64,000 nt of DNA from Neocallimastix lanati (nom. inval.). Lineage: Eukaryota; Neocallimastigomycota; Neocallimastigomycetes; Neocallimastigales; Neocallimastigaceae. Within the stretch, counting starts at the first letter, position 1, and each line of letters opens with the position of its first letter. Below the pieces are notes generated by a model, which searched no databases, had not been told where the DNA came from, and saw only the letters and a list, made by a program, of their open reading frames with translations. The position numbers and the translations under genes are program-made. The stretch lies in the NCBI GenBank assembly GCA_016946835.1, contig JACVTC010000183.1, positions 67,501 through 131,500 on the forward strand. Reading direction: 5' to 3'. Shown here in pieces: positions 38,537 to 49,251 of the stretch.

Positions 38537-38548
38537 TGGTCCTCCTCG
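38537..38548 (-). promoter_or_regulatory. Polypurine tract of the chromovirus
   Basis: CGAGGAGGACCA on the minus strand abuts the 3' LTR. Confidence 0.7.
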
Positions 38549-38803
38549 AGGATTCGGATACCAGACGAATCTAATTCTAAACTAAAATTAATTTTTAATA
38601 TACTAACGAGTGAACTTTTTACATTTAACATACATGAATTAAACATATTTAATAAATTTAACTATATTAAAAGATAAAACAATTTTTTTTTTTTTTTTTA
38701 AAAATAATTTGATATTAATAAAATATTTAAATTCAATTTTGATATAAATAAGAGTTTAGATATAATTAGTAAAATAAAATAAAATAAAATAGAATATTTT
38801 TTG

Positions 38804-41800
38804 TTATTTATCCCTTGAATTGAAATCCTTAAGAAGTTCAGGACAATTTAAATTAGATTCGAGTTCCCATGAAGATTCTGAAATTGGATAACCTTTCCAT
38901 TTGATTAAATATTGAATATTTCCATAGTAAGTTCTTTTATCCAATATTTTTTCGACTTCATATTCTTCTTCATTATTGACTATTACTGGTGGTGGTGGTT
39001 GATTTCTTCCAAAAGTATCTTCGTAGTAGGGTTCAAGTTCTGAGACATGAATAATGGGATGAATTCGTAATTTCTTCAGAAGATCTAATTTATAAGTAAC
39101 TGGTGATACTTTCTGAATGATTTTGAAAGGACCGAGTTTTCTTGGTTTAAGTTTCTTGTTCTTATTTCTGAGTACTAAGGAGCTATTTAGCCAGACTTTG
39201 TCGTTTGCTTTAAATTCTGGAGGTTTAATTCGGTGTCTATTTGCATATTCTTCCTGCTTTTTGCTTGCAGACTCTAAATTCTTCTTTAATTCTTTAGATA
39301 GATCTGTTAAGTTCTTCACAAGTTCTTCAGCTCTGGGAACATTTATGTTACTTGGAATTTCAGGAGAATGTCTTGGGTTGTAACCGTAATTTGCATAGAA
39401 AGGAGAATAATTAGAAGATTCCTGGAGAGCATTATTGTAACTGAATTCGGCTAAATAGAGATAATTCTCCCAATCTGATCCTTTGAAATTTGTGAAACAT
39501 CTAAGGTATTGTTCTACAACGGAGTTCACCCTCTCCGTCAAACCGTTGGTTTGGTGATGGAATGGTGAAGAGTATTTCATATTAATTCCAAGAGCTTTAC
39601 AGATAGCAATCCAAAATTTAGAAGTGAATTGGGATCCACGATCGGAAAGAATTTCATCAGGGAGTCCATGAAGTCTGAAGATCGATTTCATGAAAGCAGA
39701 AGCGGTATCAATAGCAGAAGGGATATTTGCAAAAGGAATGAAGTGAGACATCTTGGAAAAACGATCAACGGTAACAAATATACAAGTAAACCCATTGGAA
39801 AGTGGTAAATCAGTAATAAAATCCATAGAGACTGAAGACCAAGGACGAGAAGGGATTTCCAAAGGTTGTAAAAATCCGTAAGGTTTATGTCGGAGTACCT
39901 TTGAACGACAACAAGTTTCGCAAGATCGGATGTAGTCTTGAGCGTCAGAGTTAAGGGAATGCCACCAAAAGTCACGATTTAAGAGATTAATAGTTTTTTT
40001 AAAACCAAAATGACCTGCGGATGGAGAGTCATGACAAATTTTCAAGGCTAAAGACCGGCAGTTGGGAGGAACATAGAGTTTATTTTGGAAAAGTAAGTAG
40101 CTGTTACTAATTGAGAATTCCTTAATTTTTTGATGAGGGACAGGTAATTTCTTGTTTTCTAAGTAATCGCAAATGGAATGATAAAATGGATCGGTTTTAC
40201 ATTCGGAAAGGATTTTTTCAGAAAATGTTTCAACAGAGACTGGGAAAGCAGAAAAGTTTTCTGGGCGGAGAACAGTAAATGGAATATCAGAAGTGGAAAA
40301 TTCATAATTTAAAGCATAATCAGGTCTTCTTGATAAGGCATCGGGTTTACCATTGGAAGAACCTGAACGATATTCAATCTTGAAGTTAAATTCTGATAAG
40401 AAGAGAGACAAACGAACAAGTCTTTGAATCATTTTTTCAGGTTTCTTTTGATATAACAGGTTTCGGTGATCAGAGTAGATAATAAAAGGATGAGTCGCAC
40501 CCTTTAGAAAGTGTCTCCAATTTTCTAAAGAATCAATAATAGCTAAAAGTTCCTTATCGTAAATTGGATAATTTCTTTCAACAGGAGAGAGAGATCTTGA
40601 ATAAAAGGCAATAGGATGAACTTTATTATCTTTAGGAGTCTTTTGAGAAAGGACAGCACCGATTGCAAAATTACTGCTGTCAGTTTCAACAGTGAAGGGT
40701 AGGTTACGATCAGGGTAAGCAAGGATCGGAGAAGAGGAAAATTTCGATTTAATATTATCAAAAGCTTCCTGAGCTTCAATTGACCATACAAATTTAACGT
40801 TCTTTCTTAAAAGATGATTAAGTGGATGGGCTAACTTGGCAAATCCAGGAATAAATCTTCTATAATAATTTGTGAGTCCAAGGAAAGATTGAATTTCTTT
40901 TACGCAAGTTGGAGTAGGCCATTCAAGAATTGAAGAAATCTTTTTGGGATCCATAAATATACCTGTAGCAGAAATTCTATGACCAAGGAAATCTAAGTAA
41001 GGGACAAAGAATTCACATTTTTCTAGTTTCGCAAAAAGACCAGCTTTACGAAGTCTTTTGAGAACTTCGATAACGTGTTCAAAATGAGAAGACATATCTG
41101 GGGAGAAGATTATAATATCATCGATATAACAGTAGACATATGTACCAAGAATATCTTCGAATACATCATTAATGAAGTGTTGGAAAACAGCTGGGGCATT
41201 TTTTAACCCGAAAGGCATAACCAAATATTCAAAGTGGCCATACTTGCAGGTAAAAGCTGTTTTATACTCTTCTCCTTCTTTTATTCTTACAAGATTATAT
41301 GCATAACGGAGATCGAGTTTTGAAAATACTTTACCTTTACCTAAATGTTCGAGCATGTCATTAATAAGTGGTAATGGATAAGAGTCCCGAATTGTTATTT
41401 CGTTAAGTTTTCTGTAATCAACAACCATACGTAATTCACCATTCTTCTTAAAAACGAAAAATACAGGAGCACCAGCAGGAGATTTGGATTTACGAATAAA
41501 GCCTTTTGAGAGATTTTCTTCAATATATTCTTTAAGAGCTTTAGACTCAGCATCAGTAAGCGGGTAGATAGGGCCATAATAAATGATAGAGTTAGGCTTA
41601 AGCTTAATCTCACAATCATACTGCCTATGTGGTGGTAATATGTTTGCAGATCCTTCATCGAAAATATCTTTATAAGGTTGAAGTATAGTAGGCAATAATT
41701 TTAATATTCTATCAACAGTAGCAGGTTCCTTTTCTTTTGTAGAAGGGACAGTTGTAGGAGAAGAAATATGAGCTGTAAAAGAATTTGGAGTTAGTAAACA

Positions 41801-42985
41801 ATTTGAAATACAATTGCTAGACTTAAAGGATAGTTCTTTAGTTACGAAATTTATTGTCGGATTGTGTGTGAATAACCAGTCAGTACCAAGTATAGCACAG
41901 TAAGAGGGTAAATCAACAATGTAGAATTCAGCTTGACAAATGTGATTTCCGTATTTGAGTGATATTGGTAAAGTTTTTCCCAGAATTAATTGATCACCTC
42001 CAATACCGGAAACGCTCGGTAATTTAGAATTTTCATTATAGGGAATGTTATTTTCTTTAGCGTAATAAACGTCCATAAGATTAAGTTGAGAACCTGAATC
42101 CAGAAGAATCTTTGAATTAACTGAAACGTCCGAAATAGAAAGAGTGAAATCAAAGATTGGAAGCCTGTGGTTAGGTTGGTCAGAAATTCTTGGCCTAAGA
42201 GTTGAATTTAAAACAGGATTTGAAATGTGAGAACTTGAAGAAGGTTTATTCTTTTTTAATTTAGGGCAATTTTCACGAATGTGATCTGGATCGGCACAAT
42301 AAAGACAAAGATGTTCTTTAATTCTTCTTTCTCTTTCTTCATTAGAAAGCTTACTAAAAGATTTATTATTGTTATTTGAAGATTTCTTTTTTGGAGTAAA
42401 CTTTGGACATGTTTTATTATCATTTGAATGCTTATTATGATTAAAAAATTGTCTATGTGTAGAAATTCTAGAATCAATTCTTGCTGCAATAGTTTGAAGG
42501 GAAAGGAGATTTCTGGGACCAGGAAACATTTCTAATATTCTTGTTGCAATAGAATCTTGAAGACCAGCAATGAAAGCATCCATTTTTACATCCTCATTCC
42601 AAGAAGAATTATCGGAATATTTATTAAATTCATTAATATAACTTGTAATATCACCAAGTCTTCGTTGTTTAATTACACGTAGTTTTTGATTGGCGATAAA
42701 TACTGAGTCGTTGTCTCCGAAAACAGCTTTCATTCTTTCTCTAAATGCTTGATAATCTCCAAGACAGTCATCCCTGTTTTCAATTAAAGTAGCTGCCCAG
42801 TTCATAGCGTCACCGTAAAGTCTAGATATAAGATATATGACTTTAGCTTCATCGGTGTTGTATCTGTCTGGGTACAGCATAAAAACCAATTCAATTTTTG
42901 CTAAAAAACCCTTTAAGTAACGACGGTCTCCTGCAAAACCATCTTTAAGAGTAGCATTATTTAAAATATTATTTTGATCTTCCAT
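38804..42985 (-). CDS. Gag-Pol polyprotein with chromodomain, 1393 aa
   Basis: Single frame from ATG at 42985. Domains in order: capsid (about 1-180), CCHC zinc knuckle C-L-Y-C-A-D-P-D-H-I-R-E-N-C (about 227-240), protease LLDSGS (about 290), reverse transcriptase with YIDD (about 620), RNase H (VETDSSNFAIGAVLSQ; YSDHRNLLY), integrase with HHCC zinc site and DD-E residues (MDFITDLP; DRGSQFTS; NGLTERVNSVVEQ), GPY/F region, and a C-terminal chromodomain (YEVEKILDKR...YLIKWKGYP...SWE). Chromodomains bring integration to methylated histone H3 in known chromoviruses. Length and order are those of the Tf1/sushi-like branch, where Gag and Pol are one frame. All catalytic residues are present. Confidence 0.97.
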   Translation of the reverse strand: MEDQNNILNNATLKDGFAGDRRYLKGFLAKIELVFMLYPDRYNTDEAKVIYLISRLYGDAMNWAATLIENRDDCLGDYQAFRERMKAVFGDNDSVFIANQKLRVIKQRRLGDITSYINEFNKYSDNSSWNEDVKMDAFIAGLQDSIATRILEMFPGPRNLLSLQTIAARIDSRISTHRQFFNHNKHSNDNKTCPKFTPKKKSSNNNNKSFSKLSNEERERRIKEHLCLYCADPDHIRENCPKLKKNKPSSSSHISNPVLNSTLRPRISDQPNHRLPIFDFTLSISDVSVNSKILLDSGSQLNLMDVYYAKENNIPYNENSKLPSVSGIGGDQLILGKTLPISLKYGNHICQAEFYIVDLPSYCAILGTDWLFTHNPTINFVTKELSFKSSNCISNCLLTPNSFTAHISSPTTVPSTKEKEPATVDRILKLLPTILQPYKDIFDEGSANILPPHRQYDCEIKLKPNSIIYYGPIYPLTDAESKALKEYIEENLSKGFIRKSKSPAGAPVFFVFKKNGELRMVVDYRKLNEITIRDSYPLPLINDMLEHLGKGKVFSKLDLRYAYNLVRIKEGEEYKTAFTCKYGHFEYLVMPFGLKNAPAVFQHFINDVFEDILGTYVYCYIDDIIIFSPDMSSHFEHVIEVLKRLRKAGLFAKLEKCEFFVPYLDFLGHRISATGIFMDPKKISSILEWPTPTCVKEIQSFLGLTNYYRRFIPGFAKLAHPLNHLLRKNVKFVWSIEAQEAFDNIKSKFSSSPILAYPDRNLPFTVETDSSNFAIGAVLSQKTPKDNKVHPIAFYSRSLSPVERNYPIYDKELLAIIDSLENWRHFLKGATHPFIIYSDHRNLLYQKKPEKMIQRLVRLSLFLSEFNFKIEYRSGSSNGKPDALSRRPDYALNYEFSTSDIPFTVLRPENFSAFPVSVETFSEKILSECKTDPFYHSICDYLENKKLPVPHQKIKEFSISNSYLLFQNKLYVPPNCRSLALKICHDSPSAGHFGFKKTINLLNRDFWWHSLNSDAQDYIRSCETCCRSKVLRHKPYGFLQPLEIPSRPWSSVSMDFITDLPLSNGFTCIFVTVDRFSKMSHFIPFANIPSAIDTASAFMKSIFRLHGLPDEILSDRGSQFTSKFWIAICKALGINMKYSSPFHHQTNGLTERVNSVVEQYLRCFTNFKGSDWENYLYLAEFSYNNALQESSNYSPFYANYGYNPRHSPEIPSNINVPRAEELVKNLTDLSKELKKNLESASKKQEEYANRHRIKPPEFKANDKVWLNSSLVLRNKNKKLKPRKLGPFKIIQKVSPVTYKLDLLKKLRIHPIIHVSELEPYYEDTFGRNQPPPPVIVNNEEEYEVEKILDKRTYYGNIQYLIKWKGYPISESSWELESNLNCPELLKDFNSRDK

Positions 42986-43380
42986 TTTAAATTAAATTTT
43001 TAAGAATTTTATCAAAATTTGAATACGATTATAAATTTTGTTAGACTAAACCTAAATTTTATATTTTTAGGATGTTTAGGATTGTTTTAAAACACAAGAT
43101 TTACTAGTAGTAAGAAATCAAATAGTAGAATTAAGTCCTGGAGTAATTGGAAAACCAAGGGAATATATCTGAATAGAAGTTCACCAAAGTAGTTGTAGGG
43201 ATACCAATAAAGAGGATAATACTAAAAGGTAGAAAAGACTCAAAACAGTAAAAACAAGAAGTAAATACAAAAAGTAAAGCTCAAAGGTAGAAATTCAAAG
43301 TTGAAGCACAGTGAAACACTGAATGATGCAAAAATATAGGAGCCTAAAGTAAGAATTCAAAGTAGTAACTAAAGGTAAAA

Positions 43381-43635
43381 CTTGAAAGGTAGAAACCAAA
43401 GTATATCTTGAAATCAAAGAAAGGTAAAAACCAAAAGTATTTCTTGAAGGGTAGAAACCAAAAGTATATCTTGAAGGGTAGAAACCAAAAGTATATCTTG
43501 AAGGGTAGAAACCAAAAGTATATCTTGAAGGGTAGAAACCAAAAGTATATCTTGATAGGGTAGAAACCAGAAGTATATCTTGAAGGGTAGAGACCAAAAG
43601 TATATCTTGAAAGGTAGAAACCAAAAGAAAGAATT
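43381..43635. repeat. 27-bp tandem repeat in the chromovirus leader
   Basis: About eight to nine units around AGGGTAGAAACCAAAAGTAT plus ATCTTGA, with small length changes at the edges. It lies between the 5' LTR and gag. The minus-strand open stretch over it starts only at a TTG and is not taken as a gene. Confidence 0.85.
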
Positions 43636-43663
43636 TATACAAAGGTGGTGGTTCTTTTCAGTG

Positions 43664-43674
43664 GTGTTTTTTAT
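43664..43674 (-). promoter_or_regulatory. Chromovirus primer site, candidate self-priming
   Basis: Directly after the 5' LTR the minus strand reads ATAAAAAACAC. With the last LTR base it is a 12-nt complement of GTGTTTTTTATT in the LTR (43873-43884), about 46 nt downstream of the TATAAATACG box. No tRNA 3'-end match starting TGG is present. Confidence 0.6.
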
Positions 43675-44181
43675 TGTAACGTGAATTCGGGGCGTAACCC
43701 AAAATAATTAACACCACTAGGTTTGTATAAAAAAAATAAATAATAAGTAAATAGTTTTTTAAGAAAAAAGAATTTATTATTTTTTTTAAAGTTAAAATTT
43801 ATTTTTATTTTTATTTTTTTTTTTTTTATTTATTAATTAAAAATTTGTAATTAAATTACTTATTAAATAATTAATAAAAAACACGATTTTTTAAAAATAT
43901 TTTTTGAAGAAAAATTCACTCGTATTTATACAAAAAATTTTCAAAAGAAATTTTTTATGATGTAATTTTAAACCAATTAAGATAATTTGATAAAACTTTT
44001 GATATAAAAAATTTTTTTGATAAGATAAGAACTTTTTAAAATAATTTTTGATAAGATAAGAATTTTTTAAAATAAATTTTTTTATAAAAAGAAATTATGC
44101 GGATTTGAACTCGAGAAGTTCAAATCGGTGACTTAGTTACTAACAACTAAGACAAGTTAATTATTTTTAAGATTCGTTACA
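43675..44181 (-). repeat. 5' LTR of the chromovirus
   Basis: 507 bp with a TATAAATA box in mid-LTR on the minus strand and the tRNA-like block at 44099-44157. Confidence 0.93.
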
Positions 44182-44274
44182 ATAATATTAATTTTTGTTT
44201 TATATTTAATTAAAAGTTATTAATATTTTAACTAAGGAATATATCTATATACCTTATATACAAATGTAAGAAAT

Positions 44275-45250
44275 AATAATTATTTACTAATAAATAATTA
44301 TTATTTTTTAGTCTTTATAATTATTGATAATAATTATAAATTTATTTAAATTATAACTAATTCATACATTGAAATATTGTTATCAAATTTATTAAGATTA
44401 TAATTATTTATACATTTAAATAATATTAGAAATTTTAATTAAATAATTATTATTTATACACTTATTAATATTAATAATTTATTTTAAATTATCCAGTTAA
44501 TTATTAATTTAATGTAAAACATTACTTTTATTTATTTTTTACATTTTACATTTAAAAGAATAATTAATAAGTTTCTGTATTTGTATAATTTTGTATTTTA
44601 GTTTAAAAGATAGTATTATATATATAAGCTTAGATTATATTTTAATGATATTTAGAAACTTAGATTAATTTTGATCAGATTCGGTTATTCTTTATTTTTC
44701 CTTTTATTTGATGATCTAAATTAAAATATAGAAAATCGGGATTTTAAGGTTTTATCTAAATATTATAATATATTTGGTTACTTAATATATACGATGATCT
44801 TTATGAATAGAATATCGATCAAAAAACTTATCTAGTTTTTTCTTCTATTCTTTTTCTAGATAAGATATTTATTAAGATTAGAAAACCTTTTTTATTTAAC
44901 CATATTTTCACAAAAAAAATATAAATAAGGCTCTTGAGTTGAGTTCTCTTTAGGAAATCAAGAGTTATTATTATAAATATATAGTTATAATAATAATAAT
45001 AATAGTTTATATTTTTAATCCTAATAAATTAATAAAAGAATTTTTTTTAAAAAACTTATTTTATAAATTAAATTTAAAACAAATATTTCTCCATCTGTGT
45101 TTAATATTATTATTATAATTAACTCTATAATAAACTCACATAGATAACAATTTATTTTATTTTTATTTTCTTTTCTCAACTTAATGAATTAGTCGTTAAG
45201 TTGAAGTTAATAATTATATTAAGTGATATATACTTAGTAGGATTATTACA
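44275..45250 (+). repeat. Solo LTR C copy 6
   Basis: 976 bp, TGTAAGAAATAATAATT to GATTATTACA; duplication ACAAA at 44270-44274 and 45251-45255. Confidence 0.88.
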
Positions 45251-45256
45251 ACAAAA

Positions 45257-45776
45257 TGATACGTGATATTTAATAAACATCAATATCAATATTTATTTTA
45301 TTTTATATGGACGATAACAGTAGGGAATAATCGACAAAATGATGTATTCTAATATTATATAGAATAATATACACAATAATAATATTCACTCTTTAATATT
45401 TAGTTTATTTATTTTATTTATTAATTTATTTTAATTCATCAATAAAAATACTATATTTATTATTCATCAACATAAAATAATTATTAACTAGTTAAAATAT
45501 AATTAAATCATTCAATAAAATATAATTAATACTAAATCTCTCATATTATTAATATAAACTAAATATAAAACTATGCTAAACTATAATAATAAATATGTTT
45601 ATGGGTTAAATTATTAATAAAACTAAATTAATATTAATAAAAGAATCATTCTTTAAACTATTATTATTTACTAACTATATATATTATTACTAAATTATTA
45701 TTAACCAAAAAGATTTTATGAATAATTTCTAACCTAATTTTCACTAAATTGTGGTACTTATAGTGGTACCATATCA
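45257..45776 (+). repeat. F-type LTR copy 1
   Basis: TGATACGTGATATTTAAT to GGTACCATATCA, about 520 bp with short inverted ends. Flanks CAAAA and AAAAT do not align exactly. Confidence 0.5.
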
Positions 45777-46746
45777 AAAATGATTTATACCTAATTTTCT
45801 TAATCTACAAAAATTAAATATTGTAAAAGTGAATAAAAGTATAAATACTAATACAGAATAAGAAAAATTTTAGAAATTTAAAATAAAATGTTTTATTATT
45901 AAACACAAATTGTTTTATAAAAAGATTGTTTTTATTTTAATATTAATATTTATTTATTTAATTAATAATTTTTATTTAATAACAGAAAAATGATTATTAA
46001 AACTAATAAAATAATAAAATAAAATATTTATTATTTATGATAATTTATTTAAATTTTAAAAAAAAAATATTGATTATTAAAAGAAACTAATAAATTATTT
46101 ATAATAATTTATTGAACTTTTTAATAACCATAATTTGGTTATTAACAACTAATAAACTAATAAAAATTATATAATAATTTATTGAAATTATTAATAATAA
46201 AGAATAATTTATGAGAAATATATACATGTTTTTATATTTTTCAATAATTTTAAACTATTAATTTTTATAAACAATAAAATAAATAAAATAAATAATTGTT
46301 ATAAATATTTACAAATAAAATATTAAATAAAATTTAATTATAATTTGTTTATAAAAGACATAAAAAAAATAATTAAAATTGAAGTTAATAAATAAATATT
46401 AAATATTATAAAATTAAAAGTAATTTTAAAGCTATTTAGCTATAAGATTTTAAAATTTGTTTATAAACAATTTTTTTATAAATTGTTTATTATTTACAAG
46501 ATTATTATTTTCTTTGTTTATAAAATATAAATTATATTAATTAATAATTTATTTTAGTTTTTAATTAAAATAGTTAATGATTAATTAGATTATTATTTTT
46601 ATTTTAATTTATTTTTGTTTAATTAATTTTTTTTCTAAAATGAATTTCGCTTTTAGAATGAATTAGTTTTTGGGTAAAGTTAAATAAGAATTTATTATTA
46701 ATTATTTATTTTAATTTTAATTTTATAATTTCGTAATTTATAAAAA
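45777..46746. other. AT-rich intergenic, no gene seen
   Basis: A/T runs with no element ends recognised. Confidence 0.5.
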
Positions 46747-47428
46747 TGTAATAATCTATTTATAATATACTAACTATAACTAGATTATTAATATTTTTAA
46801 ATATAAAAATTTTTACTTAACTTTATATAGAGTTTATTATAAACACTAAATATAGATATAAACAAAAAGACTTTATTTTCTTTTAATTTATTATATAGCA
46901 TTATATAATAATAACTCTAATTTCTTTAATCAAAGAAATTTGAGTTCTTTTTATACTTTTTCATTTATAATTATTTTAATAGATGAAATTATTAAATAAA
47001 TGTAATTATTTAATAAATAAAATAGATAAGATAAAGTTAACAAATCAAATAAAGGTATCTAATCTTAACAAATTGATATTCAGGAAAAGATTAGTAGAAA
47101 AACCTGAATAACTTCGATTAATATTCTAATATATTAATCATCGTATTAATTAATAAAAACCCAATCATAATAATATTGGGAAAAAATTAATTAACAGATT
47201 ACTAAAATCTTATAAATTATCAACTAATTAAAATAATAAAATATAAATAATATTTTTAAGTAATTAATACATTACAACAAATTTGTTTACATTATTTTTC
47301 AATATATTAATTTAAATAAATTAATATTTTTTTTTTACATGTTAATAAATATTGAAATACAAATGAAATATAAATTAATTAAATAAGAAGATAGATTATT
47401 TTATAAGAAATAAATCTATATTCTTATA
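46747..47428 (-). repeat. Solo LTR M copy 2
   Basis: Reverse-oriented relative of 26083-26765, starting TGTAATAATCTATTTATAATA after AAAAA. Its end (TTCTTATA) is altered at the expected TTCTTACA. Hairpin at 46914-46945. Confidence 0.75.
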
Positions 47429-47432
47429 AAAA

Positions 47433-48213
47433 TGTAATAATTTCTATAAATTATAGAAATTATTATCTATAATGAATATTAACTAAACTATTAATATTAA
47501 ATATAAGATTAAAATAAAAATAAGAATTTAATACTTATCTTTAAAATAGAGTTTATTATAAGAAAATATAATAGACTTTAAACATGAAAAGAGAAATAAA
47601 ATATGTTTTTATTAGAGCTTTATTAATCTATTTGATTATTAAATATTTTATTATTATTTTTTTTTTTTTTGATAAATTTTAAAATAATTTTTTTTATATT
47701 AATTGAAATATTAATGTCTTTATTGTTATTATATTTTTCTTAAAATAATAACTCTTGATTTTCTAAAGACGAAAATCAACAGCTATTTATATTTTTACAA
47801 AAGTAAATGTATTTTCCTAATCTTAACAATGATTATTTTTAGAAAAAGATTAGAAGAAAAAACTGGAAAGATTTTTGATCTATAATCTATACTTATTGAT
47901 CATCATGTTATTAAATAAAACCAATTATAATTAATCGGAAAAACTTTAATAACCGATTTTAATAACTAAAAGAATTAAAAAGAAAAAAGGATAAAAAAGA
48001 GAAGGATAAAATAATGCAGAAATTTTATTAAATACATTTTTTCTATGAAATAATACAGAAGTTATATTAAATACATTTTTTCATATAATTAATACATTAA
48101 TTAGTATAATCGTTTTTAAATGAAATAAATTTTTAAAGAACAATAATTATGAAATAATTATTAATTAATAAGAAATAGAAATAAATTATAAAAATATATA
48201 TCAATTTCTTACA
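47433..48213 (-). repeat. Solo LTR B copy 2
   Basis: 781 bp, TGTAATAATTTC to CAATTTCTTACA, with AAAAA on both sides (47428-47432, 48214-48218). Confidence 0.85.
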
Positions 48214-48218
48214 AAAAA

Positions 48219-49251
48219 TGGTACAGTCTTGAAGAGCTTTAATAATAAAATAATATATTCTAATAACTAAAGAAAATTTTATATTCTACTTTATTATTCT
48301 AATTTATTATTCTAACTTAAAAATCTAAATATTAAACAATTTAACTAAACTAAAATAACTAAAAATAATTTCAAACCTAATCTAAATAATCTAATTATTC
48401 AACAATAATTATTAACTCTAAACATTAAACACTAAAATCTTAAAACATTTAAAAACAACACTCAAATTATTTTTAATTTAACTTTATTTAAAATAAACTA
48501 TTTTATTTTTATTATTTAATTTATTCTAATTTTATTGTTTAAATTATTCTAATTTAATTATTGAACTATTCTAATTTAAACTAATCTTATTTAATTATTT
48601 AAACTAATTTTATTTCAATTTAACTATTTAAATTTATTATTTAACACTAAAATAACAAAAGAATAATATAATAATAAAGTTGTAGTTGTAAGAAAAAGAG
48701 AGAGAACTAAAGTATTGTACTACATTGTTCTTTTTATACATTTGAAATATTTGTTTGATTGGATTAAAAATAAAAATAAAAAAAAATTATTTAATAATAA
48801 AAATTTAATAATAAAATTTAATAATAAAAATATAATAATAAAAATATAAAAATATAATAATAAAAATATAAAAATATAATAACAGAAATATAAAATATAA
48901 TAATAAAAATATAAAAATATAATAATAAAAATATAAAAATATAATAATAAAAATATAAAAATATAATAATAAAAATATAAAAATATAATAATAAAATATA
49001 ATAAACTTAAATTTTCTAAATTATTAAAATATTATATAAAACTTTTATAATATTAAATAAATAATATAATTAATGCATGATTTTTTAATACATTTATTTA
49101 TATTTTATTTAATTTTATAATATTCTATAACTAATATTTTAATATTTAATTTTTTTTAATATTTATTTATAATTGTTAATAATATTTTTTTACTTTAATA
49201 TTTTCTTTAAATAGTTTAATTTCTCTTTATTTAATCGTACCGTAACAAAAA
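48219..49251. other. F-type fragment and AT-rich DNA
   Basis: Begins TGGTACAGTC and has the F word AAAATAATATATTCTAAT; then AT-rich sequence and a minisatellite. No gene. Confidence 0.45.
48790..49010. repeat. AT minisatellite, about 22-bp period
   Basis: Repeated AATAATAAAAATATAAAAAT units with slight variation. Confidence 0.8.

Larger units (their letters stand above)
38033..44181 (-). mobile_element. Intact chromodomain Ty3 element (chromovirus)
   Basis: Perfect 5-bp duplication ATAAT at 38028-38032 and 44182-44186, two LTRs of 504 and 507 bp differing at a handful of sites, polypurine tract, and one uninterrupted Gag-Pol frame. Nothing visible prevents it from being autonomous. A long 5' leader (42986-43674) holds a 27-bp tandem repeat. 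Confidence 0.95.

Noticed and set aside
38537-38557. TGGTCCTCCTCGAGGATTC as a plus-strand primer-binding site
   Set aside because: The coding frame is on the minus strand, so this is the 3' end of the element and works better as a polypurine tract.
43295-43642. 115-codon ORF with a repeated FGFYPSRYT peptide
   Set aside because: Starts only at TTG and is created by the 27-bp leader repeat; no ATG or homology signal.
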